From the NCBI GenBank assembly GCA_016802295.1, contig JAESIW010000136.1, forward strand, positions 18,177-82,176: a DNA stretch of 64,000 nt, in the 5' to 3' direction. The notes beneath the pieces are model-generated. The model made no database searches. It had not been told where the DNA came from and saw only the letters and a program-made list of their open reading frames with translations. This stretch comes from Brachionus rotundiformis (Eukaryota > Rotifera > Eurotatoria > Ploima > Brachionidae). Below, in pieces: positions 34,654 to 47,876 of the stretch; within the stretch, counting starts at the first letter, position 1, and each line of letters opens with the position of its first letter. Both the position numbers and the translations under genes were made by a program.

Positions 34654-36859
34654 TAAATAATACTTTAATAATCTAATTTAAAGCATTCTTAATTAATATT
34701 TAAAATTTTAAATTGAAGTAAAATATGTATTCACGAAATAAAAATCTTGCTATATGTCAAGATAAGCTATATTTCAAAAATCATATATCTCATATATCAA
34801 AGAAATTGAGTAAAAACATTATTAAGTATTTAGTACTGATAGTGTTGATAATCGATTACATGTTAAATAGTGCCTTACAAACAAGCAATCATAATCTTCA
34901 AGTACTGAAGAATATATCCGTCAAGTATATTTACCACATCCGCAGTCAACTTTTTTTAGTTTTTTTGCTTTCTAGGCTTTTTAATTTCTTTGTCAGATAT
35001 TTATCTGCTTCCCTCAGAAACAAGACTTAATTATCACACTCATAAAGGATCAATTATTACTAAAAACAATTAAAAATCAAAATTTAATTAACAAAGTTAG
35101 CTAAATTACAAATAATGAGGGAGAAATTTTGCCAATGGCTAATATCTCATGTCTAGTTAAACACATTTTTTTACTTAGTTGATCTGGTTACATAATATAA
35201 ACTTATAAAAAATCATTTTTGATAATTAATACTCAAAAAAATCAAGTCTGAACATATTATGTTTTAGAAGTGTTTATCAGACTTGATTTCAAACCAATAC
35301 ATCATTAAATATTTTAATTGAGCTATTTTGTGGTTAAGTGTACCAAGTGTAATGAAATATGTGATTGTAACTAAACGGGTCAAAATTTTTCTTTTTATTT
35401 AAAACTTAACTTATTTAAAATTATTTAAAAGTGGACTTAAAATTTTTTGTTTTTTTTTACCTATAAGGCTTTGGTTTAAAAAAAACTATCCTTATATTTA
35501 AATCAATTACTATGGCATTCAGCTTAGTATAAAAAATTTTATCTTGAAAGATAACAATCTGCAAGATTTAAATAAACACTTATAAAAACAATCAACCTCA
35601 TTCAGCACACAACGGTTGTCAAATGTGCTCCATGCTGCACTTCTATTGACCAGCAATGCCATTCAAATGAATTTTGTACCTTTATAGATATTGGCAGAGA
35701 TTAAGGGTAATTGTATTTTTACTTTTTAAAAAATACATTATTTTGTTGCTAAAATCATAAAATAAAAAGAGCGTTTTTTAAACTAAAGTGATAATTTTGA
35801 CTTGAATTTTTATTTTTTGATAATTAATTTAAATGAAGTTTTTTTTTACTGATTGGAAAAAATTAAACTAATTTAAATTTTCCAAGCTTTAACTTTTACT
35901 TTGGAATATCTTTTCATCAAAAAGAAACTCCGGAAACAAAATATGCTCTATTAAAAAATTCTGTTGTGTCCACTGTTTGTTTAACCACATTAGCTAAAGC
36001 ACGTCTTATTTTCTTTCTATTTGAAAAGATAACAGCAGAACGAGGTCTAACATGTTTTTTCGTATTCTGAGTTTTACCAGAATTCTCTAATCCATCTTCG
36101 AATTTTCCTTATCTATGACTGTGTTAAATTTTATTTGGATCCAATGTTACTATAGAAAGTTATAGCAAAACGAATCAAAAACCAGCATTTTTTTGGATTT
36201 TTACGGCATTTTTTGGCGGTTTTCTAAAAATATTTTACGAACGGAACAGAATTTTAATCAGCATTAAATTTCACATCAGAATATGTGTAAATCAAAAGTT
36301 GGTAATATTCATATCTTCGATGAAATTTTTACTCAAAAGTCGGTTTAGGTGATTTGGGCCCGTTCCCGTATAACTAGAAGTGGAAAGCTAATAACATCCA
36401 TTTCTTAAACAAGAAAGGTGTTAGTTTATAAGTATAAAATTTCAGCCATTTTCGCTGACTGGAACACATTTTTTTTCTACAAAACAAAAACGGTCATTTT
36501 TTGTTGAACACACGTTAGATGGAATAAAAACTATTTCTAAATTGTATTCTTCCATAGTGCCTGTAACATTTTTGGATTGGTGGCATCTAGTTGAATCCAA
36601 AAAATTTTTTAAAAATTAAAGAGTTTAAAACCAAATCAATATAAAATTACTAAATTATTTAAATCATTTAAATTAGTTAAATTAATTATTATGATTCATT
36701 GAGACAAACAAGTATAAATACAATGTATTTTTATAGATATACTTTATTTTCTAAAAGTAAAAATTTTGCTTGATTTATTTTAGAGAAAAGACTTCTTAAT
36801 AAATAAACTAAATTAGTTATTGGCTAAATTAGTTCTAATGACTCATGTTGTCAAAGGGG

Positions 36860-36868
36860 TATAAATAG
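36860..36868 (+). promoter_or_regulatory. Possible TATA box
   Basis: TATAAATAG preceded by a GGGG run, 80 bp before an ATG at 36940. The ATG opens a 60-codon frame that runs from AT-rich leader directly into the GC-rich repeat, so the promoter may have belonged to the element or to a small gene disrupted by it. Confidence 0.35.
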
Positions 36869-36949
36869 GAAGACATTTTGGAAGAAATCAATTCATTTTT
36901 TTTAATTTGAAATTTTAAAAAATTTTTTAAATTAAAAAAATGGAATCAA

Positions 36950-37415
36950 AAAGCAGTCACCATAACTCTGCCGATCCGCAGGTCCCAAGCCCTGATGAAA
37001 AAAGAGGAGGGTGGTGGCAGCCACATGCATCGTATGTGCGTGTGGTCTTTCACGTAGTTTGCAGAAGAGCTGTATGGCGGGTACATAGGCCTACGGGTCT
37101 TTGTCCAAGTCTTGTCGTATGAGGGCGCCGCTGGCTTAGAATCCGAAAGGAGCGAGAATCTGCTGTACAGCTGACCCTCTGCAGATAGTACGTAACTTTG
37201 GAAGCCTTAAGTTAAGACTTTATCTCGAGTGAGAGAGAAGTCGCTTGGTTTGTGGTTCCAAGCTAGTCTAAATAGTTGCCGAGTTCGCAGCCAAGTGCTC
37301 GGATGAGTGGCGCTGTTTATGATGAACGTCCCACTGGCTTCTTAGGGAAAGGTTGGCCGTCATAACTCTGCCAAAGCCGGTCCCAAGCCCGGTTGCAAAA
37401 AGAGGAGGGTGACAG
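36950..37415 (+). mobile_element. GC-rich retroelement-like fragment with a duplicated 50-bp motif
   Basis: An island of about 460 bp with much higher GC than its flanks. The motif CATAACTCTGCC...GGTCCCAAGCCC...AAAAGAGGAGGGTG occurs twice in direct orientation, at 36961-37013 and 37361-37411, 400 bp apart. The GGTCCCAAGCCC(G)G phrase resembles one I associate with ends of animal non-LTR retrotransposons (possibly RTE-like), recalled rather than checked. No reverse transcriptase is encoded here. The 60-codon frame from 36940 (HHNSADPQVPSPDEKRGG) is probably fortuitous. Confidence 0.55.
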
Positions 37416-39656
37416 AATTTTATCTAAATTTATATAATACATATTTCATTTTATTATTATTTTTTAAAATCTGATTTATATGATTGGTTTTCAGACGGTG
37501 ACAAATGACTACATCATGGTGTATTTAAACCATTACTAAAAATTCCCCTTTAGTTTCTTAGTCATAATACCATCTATATATTAATCAAAGCAGAAGTTCG
37601 ATGCCTGCATTAATATACTTTGTAAATTTAAACATGCTAATAATGATTTCCTTAAATTATACTTTCGAAATGTTAAATGAATTTCAATTGAAAGATATTT
37701 CGAATTAAAATTGGTTAGGTTGATAACCAAGCTTGACATTGTTAAATAGCATTTCTGAAGACTAGTGAACAAGCATATACTCGTCTATTTAATGATTACT
37801 TTAATAATTTAATAATGATATTTTTTTATGAAATCTTTTCCTAAAATAAAAACTAACCGAATTTGCACAAATCTAATAACTTTTTAATAATCAATTTTCA
37901 TGTACCAATAAATCAGATAAAATCAAGCGAAAAAACGCAGTAACTATGACCAATTAATTTTGATAGACCTATGCTTTAAGCTAATTCTGATCCAGCTTTT
38001 GAGTTGGAAGTTAAAAAAATTGAATTATGCAAAAGGTAATATAAAGAATACTAAAATTAGGCAATATTTTAATATTACGATTTAAAAAATTAAAAATTGA
38101 AATATATCTCTTTTTTTTTCATAATTAAACTTTTTTTTGTATTTAAAATGTTAATTCATTTAAATATCATTTATAAAATGAAGATTTTAACTGTAAAACA
38201 TTTTTATATTTAAAAAAAAATTATAAATATATCAAATTAGATTTCTCAGATTTTGTATGATTAAAGAATATTCACTATGTCTAATTTAAGTATTTAAGCT
38301 CCATTAACTAATATATAACACTCGCTAAATTTTCAATTAGCTTTTTACTAAAAAATTATTTACATAAAAATTCATTTTATCAAAATCTGATAGATAATTA
38401 AAGGATTATTGAAATATTTAATTTAAAAGAATATCAAACCTTGATAAATTTTATCAAGTCATTTATAATTTAGTAGCTAAAAGTAAAATTTTTTCAAACA
38501 ATTGAAAATTATTAAAAGTTATTTTTAAATTTTTTTAAGAGTAAAAATAAATGATTCAGAAAATATTCTTTACATTTATTATAATTTTATATTATATAGA
38601 AAAATAACCCATTAAGATTATTTCTTTAAAAAAATATAAAATAACTTAATAATCAAAATTTACTTAATATTAAATGAAAATTATATATATGATTAGAATA
38701 AACTAAAATCATAAATTTATAAAATCAGCTGATGCAATAATAAACGAATTCATTCTATTTTATAAAAAATTAAAAAAATATCTACTTTATCTTTATTTTA
38801 AAAAAACTAATTTAAAGATATTAGTGACCATTAAAGCATTTGAGCAAATAAAAGTAAATCTTAAAAAATTCAGAATCGATTTAATAATTATAATTTTATA
38901 ATAATAATTTTATCAGTTATTTTCTACATTTTCATATTTTATTTCAGGATTCTCGCTGTATTATTTATATTTAGCACAATTTATTTCATAATAAAATCCT
39001 TAAGTTTAAATTTTGTTAGCAAAAAACTATTTTGGCCCTTTTTTGTTTAATTTATGGAAAGAATTTATATTTTTTTGGCTAAAAAGCTGCCTAATGAATC
39101 ATTCAAATGACTAAAATAAAACTAAAAAACTAAGCATATGGCAACACACAAATATCATAGATTGCTACCAAAATAATTCGGGAGAGTGGCCAATGTGTTA
39201 ATTTTGGCCAACTATACTTTGAATAATTTTTTTTAAACTTAAATAGGGCTGACCAAATGCGTGATTCATAAAAATTCAACAATTGTTTTAGTAATTAAAG
39301 AATACATACATAAGACTAAAAAAAGAGTCAACTATAGCAAGTCTAATGAGGATAATGCTTAGTTAAATTTTAAGAAAATTTTTATTAAGAAAACTTTTTC
39401 TCTTTATTTTTTCTCTTTTATTCAAAGCACTGAGGACCAAGCGTTTTAGAAGACAAGCTCAGGACTTAAGACTTTGCACCGGACACTTGGTTTTTCCCAG
39501 CCAGGTTTGTCAATGTCTCAGCTATTTCATAATAATTTCAAATTATGATAATTTTATCCCATTTGGCGAATTTCAACAAAATATTTCCTTTAATAATATC
39601 TTAATAAGCTCTTGTATAAAAATAGAATTTTAGGTATTCCTAAAAATTCCACACAA
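37416..39656. other. AT-rich intergenic region
   Basis: No supported exon. Region 39400-39650 just before the USP1 start is less AT-rich and could include an untranslated leader exon. Confidence 0.5.
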
Positions 39657-42600
39657 ATGCACACAAATCTAATTGATTCAAATATAAATAAGCCGAGCTT
39701 TGCTTCGGTAAACATTGGCACCGAATTCGCTCGGCCTAGTACAAAACGAAATCGCCACACGGAAATAAATAAATTTGTATCACCCGAAGCCAACATGGAG
39801 CACTCTAGGCCTAAAAGACTATGCTCGGTCAAGTCAACACCCGTGCTTGGACAGATATTTAAAAATGCAGATAAAAAAAGTCTTATTGATGGTTTGAATA
39901 TAATTGAACCGGAAAAAAAAAATGCCAGCTGCCGACCGACCCGAAGCAGTCCGACCAAATTTGGCAGGAATTCCAGCTGCTCGGACTTAAAGAGCAAAAA
40001 GTCCCTTGGTCAAACATCTAGTCGCAACTCGTTCACTTGTCTCAGAAACCTTGGTAGTACATGTTACATCAATTGTATAATACAAGTGATGCGCTATACG
40101 CCAGGATTTGTCCACTCAATTGGTCGCCTTAATAAACAAATTGAATTCTTAAAATCTCTAGTAATTATTTTTTATTTTATTAGCCCTAAAACGTGATTTA
40201 TTATTGAACCAAATATTAAAATACAATGAATTATCTTTTCTTAATATATTTTGTTAAATTTTTCAACCTATTTATCATTTATTGAAAATTTTAGATTAAA
40301 AGGCTAATTGTTTTGACTGGCTTTTTTTAAAAAAATAATTTTTTTTTTCTCGATTTTTCAATTCGAGAAAATTTTTTGATAAATGAATTTAGAAATATTT
40401 ATTTGAAGTCTTTACTTAAAAAAGCTATTTTGAAATAATAAGAATCATTTTAAAATTAAACAGTTTTTTTTTAATTTAGTGTTTTTAAAAATTAGTTTTT
40501 TTTTCTATGCAAATAATTTAAATTTTATCTAATTTAAATTTTAATCTGACTTTTAAATAGATTAAACTAACAAAATTTTAATTTTTCTGTATAATTTTGA
40601 AAATAAATTAATTTTTCATGTAAATAAATAAAAATTATAAGATACATTTAATTTTAGGCTGCACTTTATTCAGAAAAAAGACCCGCAAATTAAATCTTAA
40701 AACTGTCGAAAAATAAAATACAAAAATTTATTAAAAATTAAATTATCTTTTTTAATCTAAATTAAAATTGAATTCAAATTTTTAATTTTTAAAATTAATT
40801 TTTTATTCTAATAAATATTTAAAATAAATTTTTTCTAATAGAAAAATGCTGATATTGACTCTGAACTAAGTCGAAGTAATGACATTGCTTTTGTAAAAAA
40901 TCTTCATGAAGTAAAATATTATACAAAGAATTATATAGATAAATGTTTAGTTTTTATAATCTAGCTTTTAGTTGACATGGCCAAGATAGAGCAGTCAGAT
41001 CGGCGACCAATTTACACACCAAGAAAATTTGTCAACACTGTATGGACCCAATTGAGCTTTTGGTCAGATGGTAGCCAGCAAGACGCACACGAATTTCTCC
41101 AATACACAATTCACTTCATAAACGAATGTGATCTGTCATTGCGCAAACTGCAGCAACAGTATTCATCATTCCAACCAGAACAACTGGCTTTGGAAGCAAA
41201 ATCACAGCGCGTAACACGCAAAACCCTCAGACCAGCTGACAAAATAAATCTGACCACAAGCAACCCTCTTTTATTGGTAACAGATGAGTCATCCAGCTCA
41301 TCTGTTTCATCAACGTGTTCATCATCAGCCTCTTCAACATCGGCCGTGTCGGCGCCCACATTCCGTCTTAAATCAGCGCCTAATCCCGTCACCATTCAAA
41401 CTGAACCAAACTTACTGCGCACACCGACCAAAGGAGGCGCTAGCTCCTTCAACATTACCCTACTTGACTCCAATTTGAATCCGAAAAAAGAGTCCCAAAA
41501 AGAGCTCATTTTTCGACCATTGATCAAATCTGACACACTTGCCAATAAGCCAGCTTTGGTCAAAAATAGTCCAATTCTAAGCGACAGTGATCTAGTGTCC
41601 AAACGACTTAAGGAAACTTTAAACTCATCTCCGTTCAAATCAGCACAAGAATTGCCAAATCGAAATAATTTAATAAATGATTCTGATTCTATTATCATCA
41701 TGGAAAGTGATGATGAAGTATATTTCATGGACGATAATGAGGAAATGCCATCTCTGAGTCCAGTTGCCAAGTTTCACGATTACGAGCTCAAAAAGTGTTA
41801 TGTTTTATTAGAAAAGATCAAGGTGGACCAAATAAGAGTTCCAAGTGTTAAAAAGATGAGCCCGACAAGGCCTCAAATAAAGCCTACCAAAAAAATAAAA
41901 AAGACCAAAGTGGTTGACCATCCAACTCTTTTGTTTGACTTGGATGCGATTACTTGTGTATCAGCTACACGAAGCAATCCGTCATCCAACTCTGAGTCGC
42001 TTAGCTTACGCAAACTGCGCTCTACCAACTCAGGGTCTAATCTCAAGCACACAACGATGGTCTCTACACCGCCTAGTCCAGCCGAGTTGCTCCGTAAATA
42101 CTCGGTTGAATCGGGCTACACATGCGAAATGGACAAACTGTTCAAAGGATCATCAGTCACTGTGACACAATGCTTACAGTGCGAAAATTTGAGAAAATGT
42201 CCCGAGTCGTTCTATGACAGGTCAATACCTTTGGAAACCACTGAGAATGAAGATGAGTCAAGTTGTTGGATAGCCAAATGTCTTAGCAACGAGTCCTATT
42301 TGAACGAGAATTCCAAGTACATGTGTGACCAATGTGCTTCGAAACAAGAAGCCAAAATAGAAACCCTATATACACAAATGCCGAGTATTTTGGTTCTGCA
42401 TTTGTTATCTTATGGCATTACGTCTAGTGATGATGGAAATTTAAATACAAGAAAGCTCTCAAATCGGCTTCGTTTGGTCAATTATTTTGATTTTGTGTGC
42501 AAAAAAGACCATTTTAGCGCCCCAAAATCAGACCAACTTAAGCACAAATTTAGGCTATTTGCTGTGGTTATGCACAGTGGGGTCTCTTTGAACAGTGGCC

Positions 42601-43347
42601 ACTACACTGCATTTGTAAACTACAAGATCATATGTCAAAGTGTTCAAGAATTTGGTAAAGTTTACTTTTATCTTTACATAAGTTAAATATTCAAATCTAA
42701 AAATAAAACTATTAGTTTTTATTGTCACACTAAACTACTGGGTGACACAAGCAAGGATAATAAAAGATAAATATAAATTATTTTGGCAGTGAGTCAAAGT
42801 AAATAAACTTCTATTCTGGTAGCTGGCTCGATCTCTTATTTTATTAATTTTAATAATTACAAAGCATCTTTTAAATAACATTAAATTACTTAGTTATCAA
42901 GATATTAAATTTAAATTATGAGTATTTGTATCATAGAAGAGGTGACCAGTGACCAATAATTTTATTAAAATCACTGGGCTGAAAGGAAAGACTAAGTTCC
43001 ATACTGTCTGGTTATCTCCCAAAATATATTTTTAAACTAAAAAAAATAGAAACATACTCAATGAACACTCCTAAAAAAATTATTTTTGTCATTATTCAAA
43101 TTAATTTTGTTTCCTAAGACTATTTATTTAGTTTAATGATAATAATTTAATTTAAGATGATTCAATGAACTTGGCAGCATTTGAACGACCCAAGGAGAAT
43201 ATGGAAACAAGCGCTCTTGATGCAGAATGGCTGCATTTCGATGATACCAAAGTAAAATCATTGTCTAATACTGAATTTCAGCGCAAAATAATCGACTCGA
43301 ACTACGATTCACCCTACATTCTATTCTATCTGAAAGAATCGATTTGA
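39657..43347 (+). CDS. USP1: USP1-type ubiquitin carboxyl-terminal hydrolase
   Basis: Four exons: 39657-40160, 40842-40910, 40965-42654, 43157-43347, about 817 aa. USP1 is a nuclear cysteine protease that, with UAF1, removes ubiquitin from FANCD2 and PCNA in DNA damage tolerance. Seen: disordered basic N-terminus, Cys box RNLGSTCYINCIIQ (catalytic Cys at about 136), QQDAHEFLQ, a long Ser-rich insert within the catalytic domain, zinc-ribbon cysteines (QCLQC, CDQC), His box VVMHSGVSLNSGHYTAF (His about 737), and closing WLHFDDTKV ... PYILFYLKE. The LFAVVMHSG phrase and overall order favour USP1 over other USPs. Start: ATG at 39657; an acceptor-like AG just upstream leaves room for another N-terminal exon. 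Introns 1 (681 nt) and 3 (502 nt) are unusually long here, so a missed small exon is possible. Confidence 0.88.
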
Positions 43348-44666
43348 AAGCATGCTTCCATTGTATTTTATCAATGCCCGGTTTTGGTCCAGATAATTTA
43401 TTATAAAATAAGTTGTTTTTTTTTATGTTGGGTACATGATGTGACGTTTTATTGGCAAGACGTTTGGTATTTTATGTATAAATGATATGTAGCTATCAAT
43501 CTTGGTTCGATTATTAGTAAAAATATTTAGAATTCTCAAGCTTAAGTTATTTATTTATATTTTCGTTTTTTTTTTATTTTATAAAATTTAATAAAATTTT
43601 AAAAACCTAGCTTTTGTTTAATTTTAATTAAGTTAAGATTAAAGTAGGCTTTTAGACCAGTTATTATGAGTTGTTTACTTCCTATACCTGTTATATTCAT
43701 CAATATTATGTACTATCAAAAAACTCCTTTTGAGTAATAGTAAAAATAATTTTTGAAAATTTATATTATAATTTATAAAAATAATTTATAAAAATAATTT
43801 AGTGTGAAACTTTTGTCATTGAAATAATCTTTTCAAAAACTTTTTTAATAATAATAATAATAAGCTACATCAGGTGAACTGCAGAGCAAGGCAATACGTA
43901 GCCTCGCTTTGGTACCTGTCTGGTTTTAACATAAATTTTTAAAATTTTTCCATTTTATCCTTCAGCCATCAGAAGCTTTAATTCGATAAATTAAAGATTG
44001 GTAAAATATGTTTAAAAAAATTAGATCATGTTATTTATATTTTTGTCTAAGTATAAAAATCTAATGGGAAAACCGGAAAGAGTATCTCTGAGGCAATTCT
44101 ATTGAAAAATGATTCTTTTTTTTGTCTCATCATATAAACTTGTAAAGTGTTTTTGAGTTTTTAGATTAAATGTTATTAATCGAGACCAATTTATGGAACG
44201 ATCTGTCTAGTCCTGATAAACGCAAATAAATATTAACCAAAAAATAATAAGTTTTTAGTGTTTTTTTTTAAATTCAACACTCGATTCTAAATAATTAATA
44301 GACAGGCAGATAAAAAGAAGATATAAAGACGAAAAAATTTAATTTAAAAAGTAAGATGTATTTTATTGATCATAAAACAATTCTTAATCATTCGTTAGGT
44401 TTGATATGAATTAAGTAAAAATCAATTAAATTTTTTTTAATTCTAAATTAACAATAATATTTTATATAAAATTTGATAATATATATTTAATTACATAATT
44501 CAATTATTTCTTCCTATTGTCATTACCATAAACAATTTTTCATAAGCAATTCCTCTTCGGAACATCTTACATTCAAAAACAATTTTTTCATACTTTTTTC
44601 TTTAATTAATTTTCATTTTTCTATATTTTGTATGTCAATTTAAAAGAATATTTTTTTCCTAAAAAT
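43348..44666. other. AT-rich spacer between convergent genes
   Basis: No exon seen. An (AAT)n tract lies at about 43846-43863, followed by a GC-rich hairpin at 43871-43918. Confidence 0.5.
43871..43918 (+). ncRNA. GC-rich hairpin, candidate structured RNA
   Basis: AGAGCAAGGC (43883-43892) pairs with GCCTCGCTTT (43901-43910) across an 8-nt loop, with one mismatch and one wobble, and CAGGT (43871-43875) pairs with ACCTG (43914-43918) outside it. It stands alone in AT-rich DNA. Family unknown; it may equally be a repeat remnant. Confidence 0.25.
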
Positions 44667-45595
44667 TTATTTAAATGAAACTGATTTGTTTTTTTTAGGA
44701 ATTTTATTTTCGTTTTTATTTTCCTCTTCGTCAGACAATATTTCCAAATTGTCTTTTTTCTTCAATTTTTTTACAGACTTTGTTTCAGTCATTAGATCTA
44801 AAAATAATTTTTAATTTAAATAAAAAAAGAAAATATTCGAAAGTACTTTGTTTTTGAACTTCTGGACAATCTCTATAATAATGTTCCACTGAACCACAAG
44901 ATTTACAGCAACCACCTTTGGAAGAATAAAGCAAAACATTTCTCAAATAGTCAAGATAAAATACCGTTCGGGTAGAGTCCCTTTGGATTGTCGGGACACT
45001 GTTTGGTCAAATGCCCTGTTTCATGGCAAATAAAGCATTTGGCATACGGATACACCCCCGGCTCTAATCTTACTTTGCACTGATGTATTGAATGTTCAGT
45101 TGATCCACATTTGTAGCAGATACCGGCTGCTTGCTCTTGATCCTTTTCCATCTCTGGACACTGATTTATGGTATGACCAGGCTTTCTGCATTTGAAGCAC
45201 ACTCTTTTTTCTTCTCGATCAGCTTTTCGTTCCATTCGACGCTGACTGCTCCTTCCTTCGCGTAAAATTTGTTCCAAATACTCTTGGTGAGTAATTTTCC
45301 CCTTGTTTTTCAAATCAGCCAACCGATCCATCACTTGCTTATCTACTGACTTGGCAAATTTTCTCATCACATAATTAGTGTCGAGTTTTTTGTTGCCAGA
45401 CTTAAAACCATTACCATTAAAATCTTTGATTTTTCTGTCTAGTAAATTCTTGTGGAACTGCCTCTTGAGTTCCATTTGATCGCTGTTTTGTCCAGATGTT
45501 TCATTGAACATTGAGTTCCATTCGGTTGCTTCTTCTGGCTTTTTTTTGTCTTCCTTTTTTTCTCTAATACCATTCTTTCTAGCAAATCGAGTCAT
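44667..45595 (-). CDS. ZCCHC9: ZCCHC9, zinc-knuckle RNA-binding protein
   Basis: Three exons on the minus strand: 45595-44965, 44915-44847, 44797-44667, 276 aa. ZCCHC9 is a nucleolar CCHC zinc-knuckle protein linked to ribosomal RNA maturation. Seen: Lys/Glu-rich N-terminus, a helical region ending RRMERKADREEKRVCFKC, and four CCHC knuckles (CFKCRKPGHTINQC, CYKCGSTEHSIHQC, CFICHETGHLTKQC, CKSCGSVEHYYRDC). The PDNPKGLYPNGGCCKSCG junction across the first intron matches the family closely. A short Lys/Glu tail follows. Start codons of this gene and MRPS6 are 165 bp apart, facing away. Confidence 0.96.
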
Positions 45596-45760
45596 TTTTG
45601 AATATTTTTTTTTATAATGAATATGTTTAAATTATTTTGCACAAAAAAACATGAGCTTTCTACCTATACACAGATATATAAAATTTCAAATTTTTGTTAA
45701 TAAAAAACTTTGCATTAATTCAAATAATTAAGCGTTTTTAATAAGAAAAAATATAGAAAT
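45596..45760. promoter_or_regulatory. Compact divergent promoter of ZCCHC9 and MRPS6
   Basis: Only 165 bp separate the two start codons, so both promoters and leaders must overlap here. AT-rich, with no clear TATA box. Both products concern ribosome biogenesis or translation, which makes shared control plausible. Confidence 0.65.
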
Positions 45761-46298
45761 ATGCCTGGCTACGAGCTTTTTTTAATTATTAAAAATTTAC
45801 CAAGAGTAAGTAATTGGAATAAATTGGTAAAAAAATTAATTAAAAGTTAATTTTTTATTAAAGCCAGAATTGGTACAGTCAATAAAGAGAAGTGCTGAGT
45901 TAATATTGAAAAATGACGGAATAATTCGCTCTTTTGAAAATTTGGGCCATAAAAATTTACCATATAGGATCAAATCTAGCGGAGGGTACCATACCGATGG
46001 AAAGTAAGATTCGTTTGTCTTTTAGAACCAATTAAGTTTTGATCTATTTTTAAGCTATATGCTCATTAAGTTTGACCTGCCTCGCTCACAAGTTAACAGT
46101 GTTACATCGGAAATAAGAAAAGATGCTGATTATCTGCGAACTGGCATTTCGCCACTAAAAGAATTCGAGGAAACATTTGATGCCGAATGTAGGTGCTTGC
46201 AAAGAGGAAAATTTATGAAATTTCCATTCAATTTTGAAAAGCCAATGACTTCTTGGGACAAAAAGAGAATATATAAGAACTATGGTCTTCGTCTGTAA
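45761..46298 (+). CDS. MRPS6: Mitochondrial small ribosomal subunit protein bS6m
   Basis: Three exons: 45761-45805, 45864-46003, 46055-46298, 142 aa. Component of the mitochondrial ribosome small subunit. Seen: MPGYELFLIIKNLPRPELVQ, the LILKNDGIIRSFENLGHKNLPYRI segment that mirrors the LENLG/LPYRI motif of bS6m, GGYHTDGNYMLIKFDLP and an Arg/Lys-rich C-terminus. Like animal MRPS6 it starts directly with the S6 fold, without a long presequence. The first exon codes only 15 residues. Confidence 0.93.
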
Positions 46299-47876
46299 AA
46301 AAATAATTTTTTTTATAAAAATTTAATAAAATTATTACAAACATTGTTATCTTTTATACATTTTGTTGGTTGTTAATTAGATGAAATAATAAACGAGACA
46401 TTATCTTAAATCTTGACTAATTTCATATCTAAAAGACTGACCACCCGCGCCTTTTATTGACAGTGACCAATATTTTTCAATAGATAATATGTAAAATCAA
46501 ATATTCAAATAAAAGCTTTTATTTTTATTAATTTTTAGACTCAAGGATAAAAATGCTCCTCAAATTTATCAAAATTATTAATTATTAAATTAAATCAATA
46601 AAAAAAAAGCAAAAAATGTATCTTAACAATATTTAAATTACTTAAACTTGATTATTTTTCTTAATTAAATAAATCTAATACAAAGATACTTGAATACTGG
46701 AAAAGAAATTAATTTTTAAAGTATTTAATTATTCATTAATTGATAAGTACTTAAATTAACTACTTCAAAGAAAATGTTTTAGTCTAATTATTATTTTCAA
46801 ATTAAGTTTTTTAAATAATTTATTCTGACGACTTATATTTTTAGATTAAATTGCATAACAAATGATTATTGATAAAAAAATGTCAATTTTTACTCATGGA
46901 AAAAAAAGAATTTATTTGTATTGATTTTCTGAATAATTCAATTGTTTAACAAGTCAAATTAATTAGCATTTAAAAGCAAATTAGATAAATTTCAAAATAA
47001 AAATATCACGCTCTATTAGCTAATTTTTATTACGTATATATTCATATCAAATGTTTTTTGATTACTAATTCAACAATTTTAATTAATCAAATTTTCAACC
47101 AGGATGTCAGAACAAAAAAAATTATATAATTAATGATTGATAATAAAGAAATTGTTTAATATTAATAAGTTTAAGAAAAATAACAATTTAAATGTCAAAA
47201 GCAGTTAATTAGTTTTTAAGCTAATTTTGAAATGGTTTTGCTAATCAATACAAAATGATTATGAGTTAAAAAATAATATTATATCAAAATTTAGATGTAA
47301 ATAAACAAGTAATTTATGAGTTTAAATTATAAATTATTAGAAATCGAATACAAAATTTAAAATAGACTCAATTGAAATAAAAAGTTGATTAAATTCGCTT
47401 TAAAAATACTAATTATGGATTTCCAGGCATTGAGTTAATTAAATCGTTGCTTTTATTGATTTTATTTGTGAAAATTTTACAAATATTATATTATATTATA
47501 TTTATTTAATTTTTTTTTATAAATAGAAAAAAAATTATTTGTTCGATTTAATAAATAATGTTTGAACAGCAAAAACTTAATAAATTAGAATTGCATGCAA
47601 ATTTTTTTCCAAAATAGTTAGTAAGATATTTAATCAATGAGACCAAAAATAAAATATGATAATAATTCTAAGTCCTATCAAAATTGATTTATTTTTTTTC
47701 TCATTTGATTATCTATTTTTTCTAATTATTAAAAAAGACTTTTCTCATCAAAATTTTTCTCCCATCAAAGGAAACTATTTCCTAAAAAGCTCTTATTTTA
47801 AGTATTTTTCTTATAAACAATTTAAGATGAAAAAATAATAATCGATATACAAATCTCCCAACAGAATTATAACAAA
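46299..47876. other. AT-rich intergenic spacer
   Basis: No exon or repeat of note. Presumably includes the promoter of the GluN1 gene; no specific element is visible. Confidence 0.5.

Larger units (their letters stand above)
33587..36939. other. AT-rich intergenic region
   Basis: No gene supported. Contains CT/TATC tracts after the GC-rich gene, a GC-rich inverted repeat near 34150-34215 and a short coding-like open stretch at 34510-34653. Confidence 0.5.

Noticed and set aside
34725..35030. 101-codon open frame in spacer
   Set aside because: Composition is that of translated AT-rich DNA with no family features, start context or splice partners.
36940..37122. 60-codon protein starting after a TATA box
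   Set aside because: The frame runs straight into the GC-rich repeat and shows no family features.
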